Positions 1 through 6,303 of a stretch of 13,819 nt of DNA are shown one piece after another (position 1 is the first letter of the stretch; the number at the start of each line of letters is the position of its first letter). Origin of the DNA: an uncultured Desulfobacterales bacterium (GTDB lineage: Bacteria > Desulfobacterota > Desulfobacteria > Desulfobacterales > JAFDCJ01); assembly GCA_945787595.1 (NCBI GenBank), contig CALZJV010000095.1, forward strand, positions 1-13,819, in the 5' to 3' direction. The notes below the pieces were generated by a model. That model was not told the origin of the DNA, ran no database searches, and saw only the letters and a list, made by a program, of their open reading frames with translations. The position numbers were made by a program, and so were the translations under genes.

Positions 1-807
1 CGGGTTGAGATTGACTCCCAGTTCAATGAACCCTATGTTTCCATTAATTTCGATAAAAAGGGGGCGCGGATCTTTGAAAGAATTACCGGCGATAATGTCA
101 ATAAACGCCTGGCCATCGTACTGGATAATAGTGTGTATTCCGCCCCGGAAATCCAGGAAAAAATAGCCGGCGGTCAGGCACGGATTACCGGTAGATTTAC
201 CGACGAGGAAGCCCGCGATCTGGCTATTGTGCTGCGAGCCGGTGCCCTGCCGGCCCCGGTCAATATTCTTGAAGAACGAACCGTAGGCCCTTCTCTGGGA
301 GCCGATTCCATCCGCAAGGGTCTGATATCCATGATCATCGGCGGGTTTTTGGTGATCGTGTTCATGATCATTTACTATAAAATGGCGGGCCTGATCGCCG
401 ATGTCGCTCTGTTTCTTAATATATTGCTGATCGCCGCAGGATTAAGCGGATTCGGAGCCACCCTCACCCTGCCGGGAATTGCCGCAATTATTCTTACCAT
501 CGGCATGGCAGTGGATGCCAATGTAATTATTTTTGAACGGGTCAGAGAAGAATTGACGCTGGGAAGAACACCGCGAGCGGCCGTCAATGCCGGCTATGAC
601 CGGGCAACCCTGACTATCCTGGACGCCAACGTAACCACCTTGATTGCCGCGGTTGTTCTTTTCCAGTTCGGCACCGGGGCCATTCGGGGATTTGCCGTCG
701 CTTTGAGTTTGGGGGTCGTCGCCAGTATGTTTACCGCCCTGATTGTATCGCGGTTGATTTTTGAATATGTTTTGATGAACAAAAAAACTAAAACTCTAAG
801 CATATAG
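1..807 (+). CDS. secD: Protein translocase subunit SecD, C-terminal part (5' truncated by window edge)
   Basis: The reading frame is open from base 1, so the gene begins upstream; 268 codons are visible before the TAG at 805-807. SecD forms the SecDF membrane complex that uses the proton-motive force to pull preproteins out of the SecYEG channel on the outer face of the inner membrane. The visible part starts in the periplasmic P1 domain (residues such as FDKKGARIFERIT and LDNSVYSAPEI are typical). It then holds five hydrophobic segments, corresponding to TM2-TM6. The family signature GMAVDANVIIFERVREEL, with the membrane Asp needed for proton coupling in studied SecD proteins, is intact. The next gene is secF, as usual, but a 302-bp repeat-bearing spacer separates them, whereas the two are normally nearly contiguous. 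The identification is firm; only the N-terminus is missing. Confidence 0.97.
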   Translation, partial: RVEIDSQFNEPYVSINFDKKGARIFERITGDNVNKRLAIVLDNSVYSAPEIQEKIAGGQARITGRFTDEEARDLAIVLRAGALPAPVNILEERTVGPSLGADSIRKGLISMIIGGFLVIVFMIIYYKMAGLIADVALFLNILLIAAGLSGFGATLTLPGIAAIILTIGMAVDANVIIFERVREELTLGRTPRAAVNAGYDRATLTILDANVTTLIAAVVLFQFGTGAIRGFAVALSLGVVASMFTALIVSRLIFEYVLMNKKTKTLSI

Positions 808-879
808 TTATACTTTTTCACATTAGCAGAACAAAATATTTTATTTGAATTTAAAAAGGCTGTAAATTTAATTGAGAAA

Positions 880-1008
880 ATGAACTAAAATTTAAAATGA
901 ACTAAAATGAGCTAAAATTGTGGTATTCTATCAATTTTATAAAAAGAGATAGAGCGTAGCGTTTCCTTATTTTTAGGCATTTTAGGCAATTTAGCTCACT
1001 TTAGGCAT
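880..1008. repeat. Inverted-repeat element A in the secD-secF spacer
   Basis: The spacer 808-1109 contains no gene. Its middle holds repeated TGAACTAAAA/TGAGCTAAAA units (about 890-920) facing a complementary set built on TGCCTAAA/TGAGCTAAAT when read on the minus strand (about 973-1005). The best paired stretch is TGAGCTAAAATTG at 908-920 against CAATTTAGCTCA at 987-998, differing by one inserted A. Unlike the other elements in this window, its arm period is about 10 bp rather than 7. The core between the arms starts GGTATTCTATCAATTTT at 922-938. It continues through an A-rich run into AGAGCGTAGCGTTTCC (951-966). A diverged copy of this core lies at 11841-11872, and part of it is found inverted at 8757-8800. 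No terminator-like T tract or clear promoter was seen in the rest of the spacer. Confidence 0.7.
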
Positions 1009-1109
1009 TCGTTTATCCCGCTATATCAGTCTTTCATAAAGAGGGGCTGAAGCGAAGATAAATATGACAAAGCAGAAATAGTAAAGTAAAACGATCAAAG
1101 GGAAAATCA

Positions 1110-2156
1110 ATGCAGTTTATCAAGTCGGACGTTAATATCAATTTAATCGGCCAAAGAAAGATAGCCTTTTTTGTATCGATCGCGATGATTGTGATCAGTA
1201 TTATTTCTCTAATATTACACGGAGGTCCCAAGCAGGGAATCGATTTTGCCGGCGGCACCCTCATCCAGGTAAAGTTTCTTACGCCCATAAAAGTAGATGA
1301 CATAAATGACGGCCTTCAGTCCATTGGGCTCGGCAAATCTTCGGTTCAGTCGTTCGGTGAGCAGGAGTCAAATGAGTATCTGATACGCACCGAAAGTTCC
1401 GTTATGACCGCTGAAGGTATCTCATTGGATGTCGAAAAGGCCCTGGCATCGTCAACCGGCGGAGAGGTGGAAATCCGGCGCATGGAAATGGTCGGTGCCC
1501 AGGTTGGACAAGACTTAAGAGAAAAAGCCTTATTTGCCATGTTTTATGCCTTGTTATTTATCACCATTTATATTTCGGGACGTTTTGAATTAAAATGGAT
1601 GATAAGCGGGGTTATGACGGTCGCATTAATCGGCGCTGTTTATCTCTTCACGCTGTTTAATGTCAGCATCCCCTTTTTGATTGCCGCGGCATTGATCGTC
1701 TCGCTGGTGTTGTTCTGGTTTCTAGAACTTAAATATGCCATGGGTGCCATCGTCGCGCTGATACATGACGTCATCATTACGGTTGGAATTTTTTCTATTC
1801 TTGACATAGAGTTTACTCTGGCGATCATCGCGGCGCTGCTGACCATTATCGGGTACTCCTTGAACGACACCATCATCGTCTATGACCGTATTCGCGAGAA
1901 CCTGAGAAAATACCACAAAAATCCCTTGGAATTCATCTTAAACCGCAGCATCAATGAAACCCTCAGCCGCACCATATTAACCTCGTTCACCACTCTGTTT
2001 GTGGTCGTCACGCTTTTTATCCTGGGTGGCGGGATTATCCATGACTTCGCTTTTGCCTTGATTATAGGGGTCGTCGTGGGTACCTACTCGTCCATATTTG
2101 TTGCCAGTCCTATCCTTTTGACCTGGCAGGAACGGCAGCGAAAAAAAAAGAGCTGA
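1110..2156 (+). CDS. secF: Protein translocase subunit SecF, with an apparent internal membrane insertion
   Basis: SecF pairs with SecD in the proton-driven secretion motor of the inner membrane. The 348-residue product has an N-terminal TM (about residues 18-37), the periplasmic start motif GIDFAGGTLIQVKF, and a second TM near 140-157. It also has the strongly conserved IIGYSLNDTIIVYDRIREN block and the following NRSINETLSRTILTS segment. The ATG at 1110 has AGGGA about 8 nt upstream. Compared with E. coli SecF from memory, the link between the TM ending RFE.KW (residues 158-163) and the TM starting YAMGAIVALIHDV (from 209) is about 45 residues longer. It contains two further hydrophobic stretches, which would give eight rather than six membrane segments. 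The gene ends in a lysine-rich tail and is followed by a terminator. The assignment is certain; the meaning of the insertion is open. Confidence 0.97.
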   Translation: MQFIKSDVNINLIGQRKIAFFVSIAMIVISIISLILHGGPKQGIDFAGGTLIQVKFLTPIKVDDINDGLQSIGLGKSSVQSFGEQESNEYLIRTESSVMTAEGISLDVEKALASSTGGEVEIRRMEMVGAQVGQDLREKALFAMFYALLFITIYISGRFELKWMISGVMTVALIGAVYLFTLFNVSIPFLIAAALIVSLVLFWFLELKYAMGAIVALIHDVIITVGIFSILDIEFTLAIIAALLTIIGYSLNDTIIVYDRIRENLRKYHKNPLEFILNRSINETLSRTILTSFTTLFVVVTLFILGGGIIHDFAFALIIGVVVGTYSSIFVASPILLTWQERQRKKKS

Positions 2157-2205
2157 AAGAGAGATAGATCGTTCCGAAGTAACTGAATTTGATGATTGCT
2201 GAGCG

Positions 2206-2241
2206 GTTAAAATTCCCCCTCTCTTCTAGGGGGTTTTTAAC
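2206..2241 (+). terminator. Rho-independent terminator after secF
   Basis: The arms CCCCCT (2215-2220) and AGGGGG (2228-2233) enclose a 7-nt loop and are followed by five T residues. A second pairing, GTTAAA (2206-2211) with TTTAAC (2236-2241), extends the stem across a small internal loop. It lies 50 bp past the secF stop and 78 bp before dprA, so it should separate the secretion genes from dprA. The symmetric A/T flanks would allow some activity in both directions. Confidence 0.85.
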
Positions 2242-2318
2242 ATCCGCAGGGCATCACTTCGGATTATTCAGGAACCAATCAATCTAAACGCATCAAAAAC
2301 AACCCTAAATCATACATT

Positions 2319-3440
2319 ATGAACAATGTTCGACCATGGTTTTTTCTTAAAAGTGTACCGGGGGTCGGAAATCTTCTTGGCAAGCGCTTATTAGATATTT
2401 TCAAAACACCCCAAAATGTTTTTCGGGCATCCGCCGAAAGGCTTCTCCAGGTAGACGGAGTCACCAAGCGCCATGTCGCCGCCATCAAAAATCACAAACT
2501 ACCCTGGAAGGTAAAAGCTGAGCTGGATCTGCTATCCCGCAAGGAATACCGGATTATTACCATGGCAGATCCGGATTATCCCGGGCTCTTGCGCGAAATT
2601 CCGGATCCTCCACCCTTTCTATATGTATCGGGACGAATTGACAGTTCTGCCTTGAAAATTGCCGTGGTCGGCTCTAGAAATGCAACCGGGTACGGACTGA
2701 CGACTACCAAAACCCTGTGTGCCGGCCTAGTTTCCCTTGGTATAACGATTGTCAGCGGTATGGCTCGGGGTATTGATACCGCCGCCCACGAAGGCGCTTT
2801 GGCCGGCGGCGGGAAAACCATCGCCGTACTGGGCAGTGGTCTGGAACGTATTTATCCGGCGGAAAACGCAAAACTCTTTCATCGCATTTCTGAAAATGGT
2901 GCAGTTGTGTCGGAATTTTCCTTGTTGACAGAACCCGAAGGCCATAATTTTCCATTACGCAACCGGATTATCAGTGGAATGTCTTTAGGAACCGTTGTTG
3001 TGGAGGCTACTAAGAAAAGCGGTTCCCTAATCACGGCACGACTGGCGGCCGAGCAAAATCGGGAGGTGTTTGCGGTGCCAGGTAGCATCCAATCATTTAA
3101 AAGCACCGGCACCCATACACTCATCAAGCAGGGAGCGAAACTTGTAGAACATGTCCAAGACATTGTGGAAGAGTTGGCCCCAATTCTTGAAAACCATAAG
3201 CGCACGGGGAATACCCCGCCGGATGAGGCCGATGAAAACCTGGCATCCCTCAATGTTGACGAATCCCAGGTATATAAAGAACTGGAGCCCTATCCGATCC
3301 ACATCGACAAGCTGGCCAGAAAAATTTCGATGGAACCGGGAAAGCTTTCAAGTATCTTGCTAAAATTGGAACTTAAGGGCATGATTCAACAATTGCCGGG
3401 AAAATTTTTTATATTATCAGATAAGCCCGGCAAACGTTAA
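2319..3440 (+). CDS. dprA: DNA-processing protein DprA (Smf family)
   Basis: DprA binds incoming single-stranded DNA and loads RecA during natural transformation; it is also widespread in bacteria not known to be competent, where its role is less clear. The 373-residue protein has an N-terminal helix-hairpin-helix/SAM-like part (residues 1 to about 65; VPGVGNLLGKRLL). The Rossmann-like DprA core follows, with GSRNATGYG (from G118), SGMARGID (146-153) and FPLRNRIISG (from F211, the conserved FPxRNRIISG motif). A short C-terminal winged-helix domain spans about 305-370 (YPIHIDKLARK...LSSILLKLELKGMIQQLPGKFF). No clear Shine-Dalgarno sequence precedes the ATG, but the protein start PWFFLKSVPGVG matches the family, so the start is kept. 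It stands between the secF terminator and topA; dprA next to topA is a recurrent bacterial arrangement. Confidence 0.96.
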   Translation: MNNVRPWFFLKSVPGVGNLLGKRLLDIFKTPQNVFRASAERLLQVDGVTKRHVAAIKNHKLPWKVKAELDLLSRKEYRIITMADPDYPGLLREIPDPPPFLYVSGRIDSSALKIAVVGSRNATGYGLTTTKTLCAGLVSLGITIVSGMARGIDTAAHEGALAGGGKTIAVLGSGLERIYPAENAKLFHRISENGAVVSEFSLLTEPEGHNFPLRNRIISGMSLGTVVVEATKKSGSLITARLAAEQNREVFAVPGSIQSFKSTGTHTLIKQGAKLVEHVQDIVEELAPILENHKRTGNTPPDEADENLASLNVDESQVYKELEPYPIHIDKLARKISMEPGKLSSILLKLELKGMIQQLPGKFFILSDKPGKR

Positions 3441-3779
3441 CCCCAATATTGCAACATTAGAGTTGAGCACTCCATAGCGGTAATGCCTTTATTGGCGAAA
3501 ACGTCATCAGAGCCTTTGATCTGACCACTGCTATTGAGGATATTTATCGACTCAGCATCGACAAATCATTTTCGATGCATATATTCATCTTCCTGAACAG
3601 CCGGGATCACCGGCTCTGAATCCCGTCTACTGCCGGGATACGGGTCGGTATGCCTTTTGCCAATGTAAAAAGTCGGCCACTAAGGCATAAAAAAGGAATA
3701 TTATAACCTTTGTGGTTTAGTGCCTTGGTGGCTCAACGATAACTTTCCCAATAACGTTATCATCCAATAATCGAAATCT
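3441..3779. other. Gene-free dprA-topA spacer with several hairpins
   Basis: No convincing gene is present. Visible structures are three: GCATCGA (3555-3561) paired with TCGATGC (3572-3578); GCCGG (3600-3604) paired with CCGGC (3610-3614); and ATCCCG/CGGGAT pairing within about 3620-3639. A 41-codon open stretch about 3463-3618 lacks a good start and resembles nothing recognised; it may be a decayed gene fragment or chance. No T-tract terminator for dprA was found. The 3' part holds the separate octamer repeat listed at 3676-3732. Confidence 0.55.
3676..3732. repeat. Imperfect inverted repeat built from octamers
   Basis: GCCACTAAGGCA (3676-3687) is complementary to TGCCTTGGTGGC (3721-3732) with one mismatch. 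A nested AAAGG/CCTTT pair lies inside. The right side reads as three consecutive 8-bp units, CTTTGTGG, TTTAGTGC and CTTGGTGG (3708-3731), so this is a short-period repeat like the heptamer arrays further downstream but with an 8-bp step. It lies 60 bp upstream of topA. Confidence 0.55.
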
Positions 3780-3783
3780 ATGC

Positions 3784-3788
3784 GAGGA
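3784..3788 (+). promoter_or_regulatory. Ribosome binding site deciding the topA start
   Basis: GAGGA lies 6 nt before GTG 3795. The same bases fall inside the codons that would be translated if the upstream ATG (3780) were used, and that ATG has no Shine-Dalgarno sequence of its own. This favours the GTG start. Confidence 0.7.
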
Positions 3789-3794
3789 TTTGCA

Positions 3795-6071
3795 GTGAGT
3801 AAACCTTTAGTTGTCGTCGAATCTCCCACAAAAGTAAGAACAATTAAAAAGTATCTCGGATCCGCCTATAATGTAGCTGCCACCGTAGGGCATATTAAGG
3901 ATCTACCCAGCAAAGAGATGGGCATTGACGTGGAAGACGGTTTTAAACCCAAATACCAATATATTCCGGGCAAGCAAAAAGTTGTAAAGAATTTGAAGCA
4001 GGCTGCCGGAGACTCCCATGACGTTTATCTAGCCCCCGACCCCGATCGTGAGGGCGAAGCCATCGCCTGGCATACCGCCGATGTATTGAAAAAGAAAGGG
4101 CGCAATTTTTATCGGGTGCTTTTTCACGAATTAACCAAGGATTCCGTTCGCAAAGCCATGGCGTCCCCCGAGATCCTCGATCGCAGCAAGTATGAAGCCC
4201 AGCAGGCCCGCAGAATACTCGACAGACTGGTCGGCTATCAGGTGTCACCGCTTTTATGGCGAAAAGTAAAAGGGGGTTTGAGCGCCGGACGGGTTCAATC
4301 GGTGGCCGTCAGAATTATTTGCGAAAGAGAGCGCGCCATCCAGGCCTTTGTATCGGAGGAATACTGGTCGATCACCGCTCATCTGAAAAGCGAAGTTCCT
4401 CCCCCATTTACCGCTAAACTGGTTAAAAAAGAGCTGGAAAAAATTAAAATCCCCCATGAAAATGCAGCCAATCAGATATTAAAGGAACTCAATGGGGAGC
4501 AGTTTATCGTCGAAAAGGTACAAAAAAGGACGACTAAAAAAAATCCACTGCCGCCGTTTATCACCAGCAAGCTGCAACAGGAAGCCATCAGGAAACTTAG
4601 ATTCAGTGCTCGCAAAACCATGATGGTTGCCCAACAGCTCTATGAGGGCATCGACCTGGGCCCCGGTGAGCCCGAAGGTCTGATCACCTACATGCGCACC
4701 GATTCCACTAGAATCGCTGCGGAGGCTGCTGCGGAAGCGCAACAATTAATCCTGGAGCGTTTCGGAAAAGATTATGCCCTGCAAAAACCACGATTTTTTA
4801 AAAACAAGAAAAAAGTGCAGGATGCCCATGAGGCCATCCGCCCGACTTCGGTCTATAATACGCCGGAAAAATTAAAATCCTATCTTTCACCGGATCAACT
4901 GGCCTTGTACCAGCTCATCTGGCAGCGATTTATTGCCTCCCAGATGACCCAGGCCCTAATCAACCAGATTTCCGTGTCTATTCGGGCCGGGGTCTATCTG
5001 TTCACGTCCAGTGGCTCAACGATAAAATTTCCCGGATTCATGGCGCTTTACATGTCGGTGGATGATGAAATCGCGAATGAGTCCGAACAGAAAAAACCAA
5101 AATTGCCGGATATAGCTCAAGGAACGGTCCTTAAACTCGAAAAGCTGGAACCCAAACAACATTTTACCATGCCACCGCCGCGATTTTCGGAAGCATCCCT
5201 GGTAAAAGAACTCGAAGAAAACGGCATCGGCCGCCCCAGCACCTATGCAAACATATTATCGACCATCCGGGGCAAAGGATATGTAGACCTGATAAACAGT
5301 TATTTCAAGCCAAATGAACTCGGCTTCATCGTCAATGATCTTCTGGTGCAAAATTTCCCGGATATATTTGATGTCGAATTTACCGCCAAAATGGAAGAAA
5401 ATCTGGATCAGGTTGAATCAAAAAAACTTGATTTCCTGCAGGTCCTGACCCAGTTTTACAAGCCGTTTAGTGAAGACCTGGACACTGCATCCGAGGAAAT
5501 GCTCAGCGTTAAAGGCGTCGGCATACCCACCGATCTGAATTGCCCCCAATGCGGTAAACCGGTACGCATTAAAGTCGGAAAAAACGGACATTTTCTTGCT
5601 TGCACCGGATATCCGGATTGCACATACTCCAACGACTACATCCGCAATGAGAAAGGTATTATTCAACCCGAGGAACAATCTGAAGAAGAAGTCACCGATA
5701 AGGTGTGTGACAAATGCGGCAAACCGATGGTTATCAAAAGAGGCCGCTATGGCGGTTTTCTGGCCTGCAGCGGTTATCCTGATTGCAAAAGCACCCAATC
5801 ATTGAATTCCAACGGCAACGGTAAAACCATCGGTGTCGGCTGCCCGCAAAAGGACTGTACCGGAGACATTGTCGAGCGTACCTCCAAGCGCGGGAAAATT
5901 TTTTACGGCTGCAATCGATTTCCAGAATGTACCTTTGCCACCTGGGATAAACCCCTCGATCGAGAATGCCCGGTGTGTGGTGCCAAATTCCTAGTTGAAA
6001 AAATCACCAAAAAACAAGGAACCTTCGTCACCTGCCTGGAACAGGATTGCGGATTTAAAGAAAAAGCTTGA
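3795..6071 (+). CDS. topA: DNA topoisomerase I (type IA), four zinc-finger C-terminus
   Basis: TopA relaxes negative supercoils through a transient 5'-phosphotyrosine link. From GTG 3795 the protein is 758 residues and starts SKPLVVVESPTKVRTIKKYLG, as family members do; the ATG at 3780 would add five atypical residues. The N-terminal TOPRIM domain has the metal-binding acidic motif APDPDREGEAIAWH. The catalytic tyrosine is Y299 in ITYMRTDSTRI. The conserved block ASLVKELEENGIGRPSTYA follows. Four Cys4 zinc-finger modules make up the C-terminus: the first begins with CPQC at C583, then CDKCGKP and a CPQKDC finger, and the last begins with CPVC at C725. The gene precedes the ilv cluster, and its last codons overlap a candidate ilv promoter (TTGACA at 6068). 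All hallmarks are intact. Confidence 0.97.
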   Translation: MSKPLVVVESPTKVRTIKKYLGSAYNVAATVGHIKDLPSKEMGIDVEDGFKPKYQYIPGKQKVVKNLKQAAGDSHDVYLAPDPDREGEAIAWHTADVLKKKGRNFYRVLFHELTKDSVRKAMASPEILDRSKYEAQQARRILDRLVGYQVSPLLWRKVKGGLSAGRVQSVAVRIICERERAIQAFVSEEYWSITAHLKSEVPPPFTAKLVKKELEKIKIPHENAANQILKELNGEQFIVEKVQKRTTKKNPLPPFITSKLQQEAIRKLRFSARKTMMVAQQLYEGIDLGPGEPEGLITYMRTDSTRIAAEAAAEAQQLILERFGKDYALQKPRFFKNKKKVQDAHEAIRPTSVYNTPEKLKSYLSPDQLALYQLIWQRFIASQMTQALINQISVSIRAGVYLFTSSGSTIKFPGFMALYMSVDDEIANESEQKKPKLPDIAQGTVLKLEKLEPKQHFTMPPPRFSEASLVKELEENGIGRPSTYANILSTIRGKGYVDLINSYFKPNELGFIVNDLLVQNFPDIFDVEFTAKMEENLDQVESKKLDFLQVLTQFYKPFSEDLDTASEEMLSVKGVGIPTDLNCPQCGKPVRIKVGKNGHFLACTGYPDCTYSNDYIRNEKGIIQPEEQSEEEVTDKVCDKCGKPMVIKRGRYGGFLACSGYPDCKSTQSLNSNGNGKTIGVGCPQKDCTGDIVERTSKRGKIFYGCNRFPECTFATWDKPLDRECPVCGAKFLVEKITKKQGTFVTCLEQDCGFKEKA

Positions 6072-6096
6072 CAACCATTTTTTTAGTTGTTAGTCC
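6068..6096 (+). promoter_or_regulatory. Candidate promoter of the ilv leader transcript
   Basis: A perfect -35 hexamer TTGACA (6068-6073) overlaps the topA stop codon. A 17-bp spacer leads to TAGTCC (6091-6096), which is only a weak -10. A start near 6103 would place the leader ATG (6126) about 23 nt into the RNA. TATGAT at 6125-6130 is a better -10 by sequence but has no matching -35 and would remove the leader start, so it is less likely. Confidence 0.35.
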
Positions 6097-6125
6097 TTTA
6101 TGAAATTCAAACTCATGTTGAGATT

Positions 6126-6215
6126 ATGATTAAAGTATTAGCTATTAGAAACCTTATTAACCTTATTATCGTACTTGTCGAGGGTGTAATTATCTTCGGC
6201 GAGACAAAGGGTTGA
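6126..6215 (+). CDS. ilvL: Leader peptide of the ilv attenuator (29 aa)
   Basis: This small ORF runs from ATG 6126 to TGA 6213-6215. Fifteen of its 29 residues are branched-chain: seven Ile, four Leu and four Val. The densest run is NLINLIIVLV (residues 9-18), followed by VII at 21-23. Leaders of this kind make ribosomes stall when charged tRNA-Ile, -Leu or -Val is short, as established for the enterobacterial ilv and leu operons. It lies between a candidate promoter and a strong terminator directly upstream of ilvB, and its stop codon lies inside the antiterminator segment. Its Shine-Dalgarno sequence is weak (GAGA close to the ATG). A 9-codon ORF (ATG 6100, MKFKLMLRL) ends in an ATGA overlap with this start, so coupled initiation is possible. 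The symbol ilvL is used by analogy of function, not homology. Confidence 0.8.
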   Translation: MIKVLAIRNLINLIIVLVEGVIIFGETKG

Positions 6216-6263
6216 TAATGGCATAAATTCACCGATCAGAAAAAAAGAAAATCCGTTATCAGC
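6189..6263 (+). promoter_or_regulatory. Antiterminator and pause-hairpin segments of the ilv attenuator
   Basis: GTTGATAATGG (6211-6221) can pair with CCGTTATCAGC (6253-6263) over 11 contiguous base pairs, two of them G-U. The second segment includes most of the left arm of the terminator, so the two structures exclude each other. The first segment contains the leader stop codon and would be covered by a ribosome that finishes the peptide. ATTATC (6189-6194) can pair with GATAAT (6214-6219) as a shorter 1:2 hairpin. The geometry is that of amino acid biosynthetic attenuators; it was deduced by hand pairing, without energy calculation. Confidence 0.75.
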
Positions 6264-6291
6264 TCAAAAAGCCGATAACGGATTTTTTTTT
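6248..6291 (+). terminator. Attenuator terminator directly upstream of ilvB
   Basis: AAAATCCGTTATC (6248-6260) and GATAACGGATTTT (6274-6286) form a perfect 13-bp stem around a 13-nt loop, and nine T residues (6283-6291) complete an intrinsic terminator. It ends 12 bp before the ilvB ATG, with the ilvB ribosome binding site AAGGA (6294-6298) immediately after the T tract. It could also end topA transcripts, but the leader peptide and alternative pairing argue for regulated attenuation of the ilv cluster. Confidence 0.92.
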
Positions 6292-6303
6292 GAAAGGACA
6301 AGC

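Noticed and set aside
880..1008. Element A as an insertion sequence remnant with a transposase
   Set aside because: No coding capacity for a transposase and no target-site duplication could be made out; only the repeat description is supported.
3463..3618. Short open stretch between dprA and topA as a gene or pseudogene
   Set aside because: No start with a ribosome binding site and no recognisable family; kept only as a remark on the spacer.
6100..6303. T-box or other riboswitch upstream of ilvB
   Set aside because: No T-box consensus or known riboswitch core was recognised; the leader peptide and alternative pairing explain the region better.
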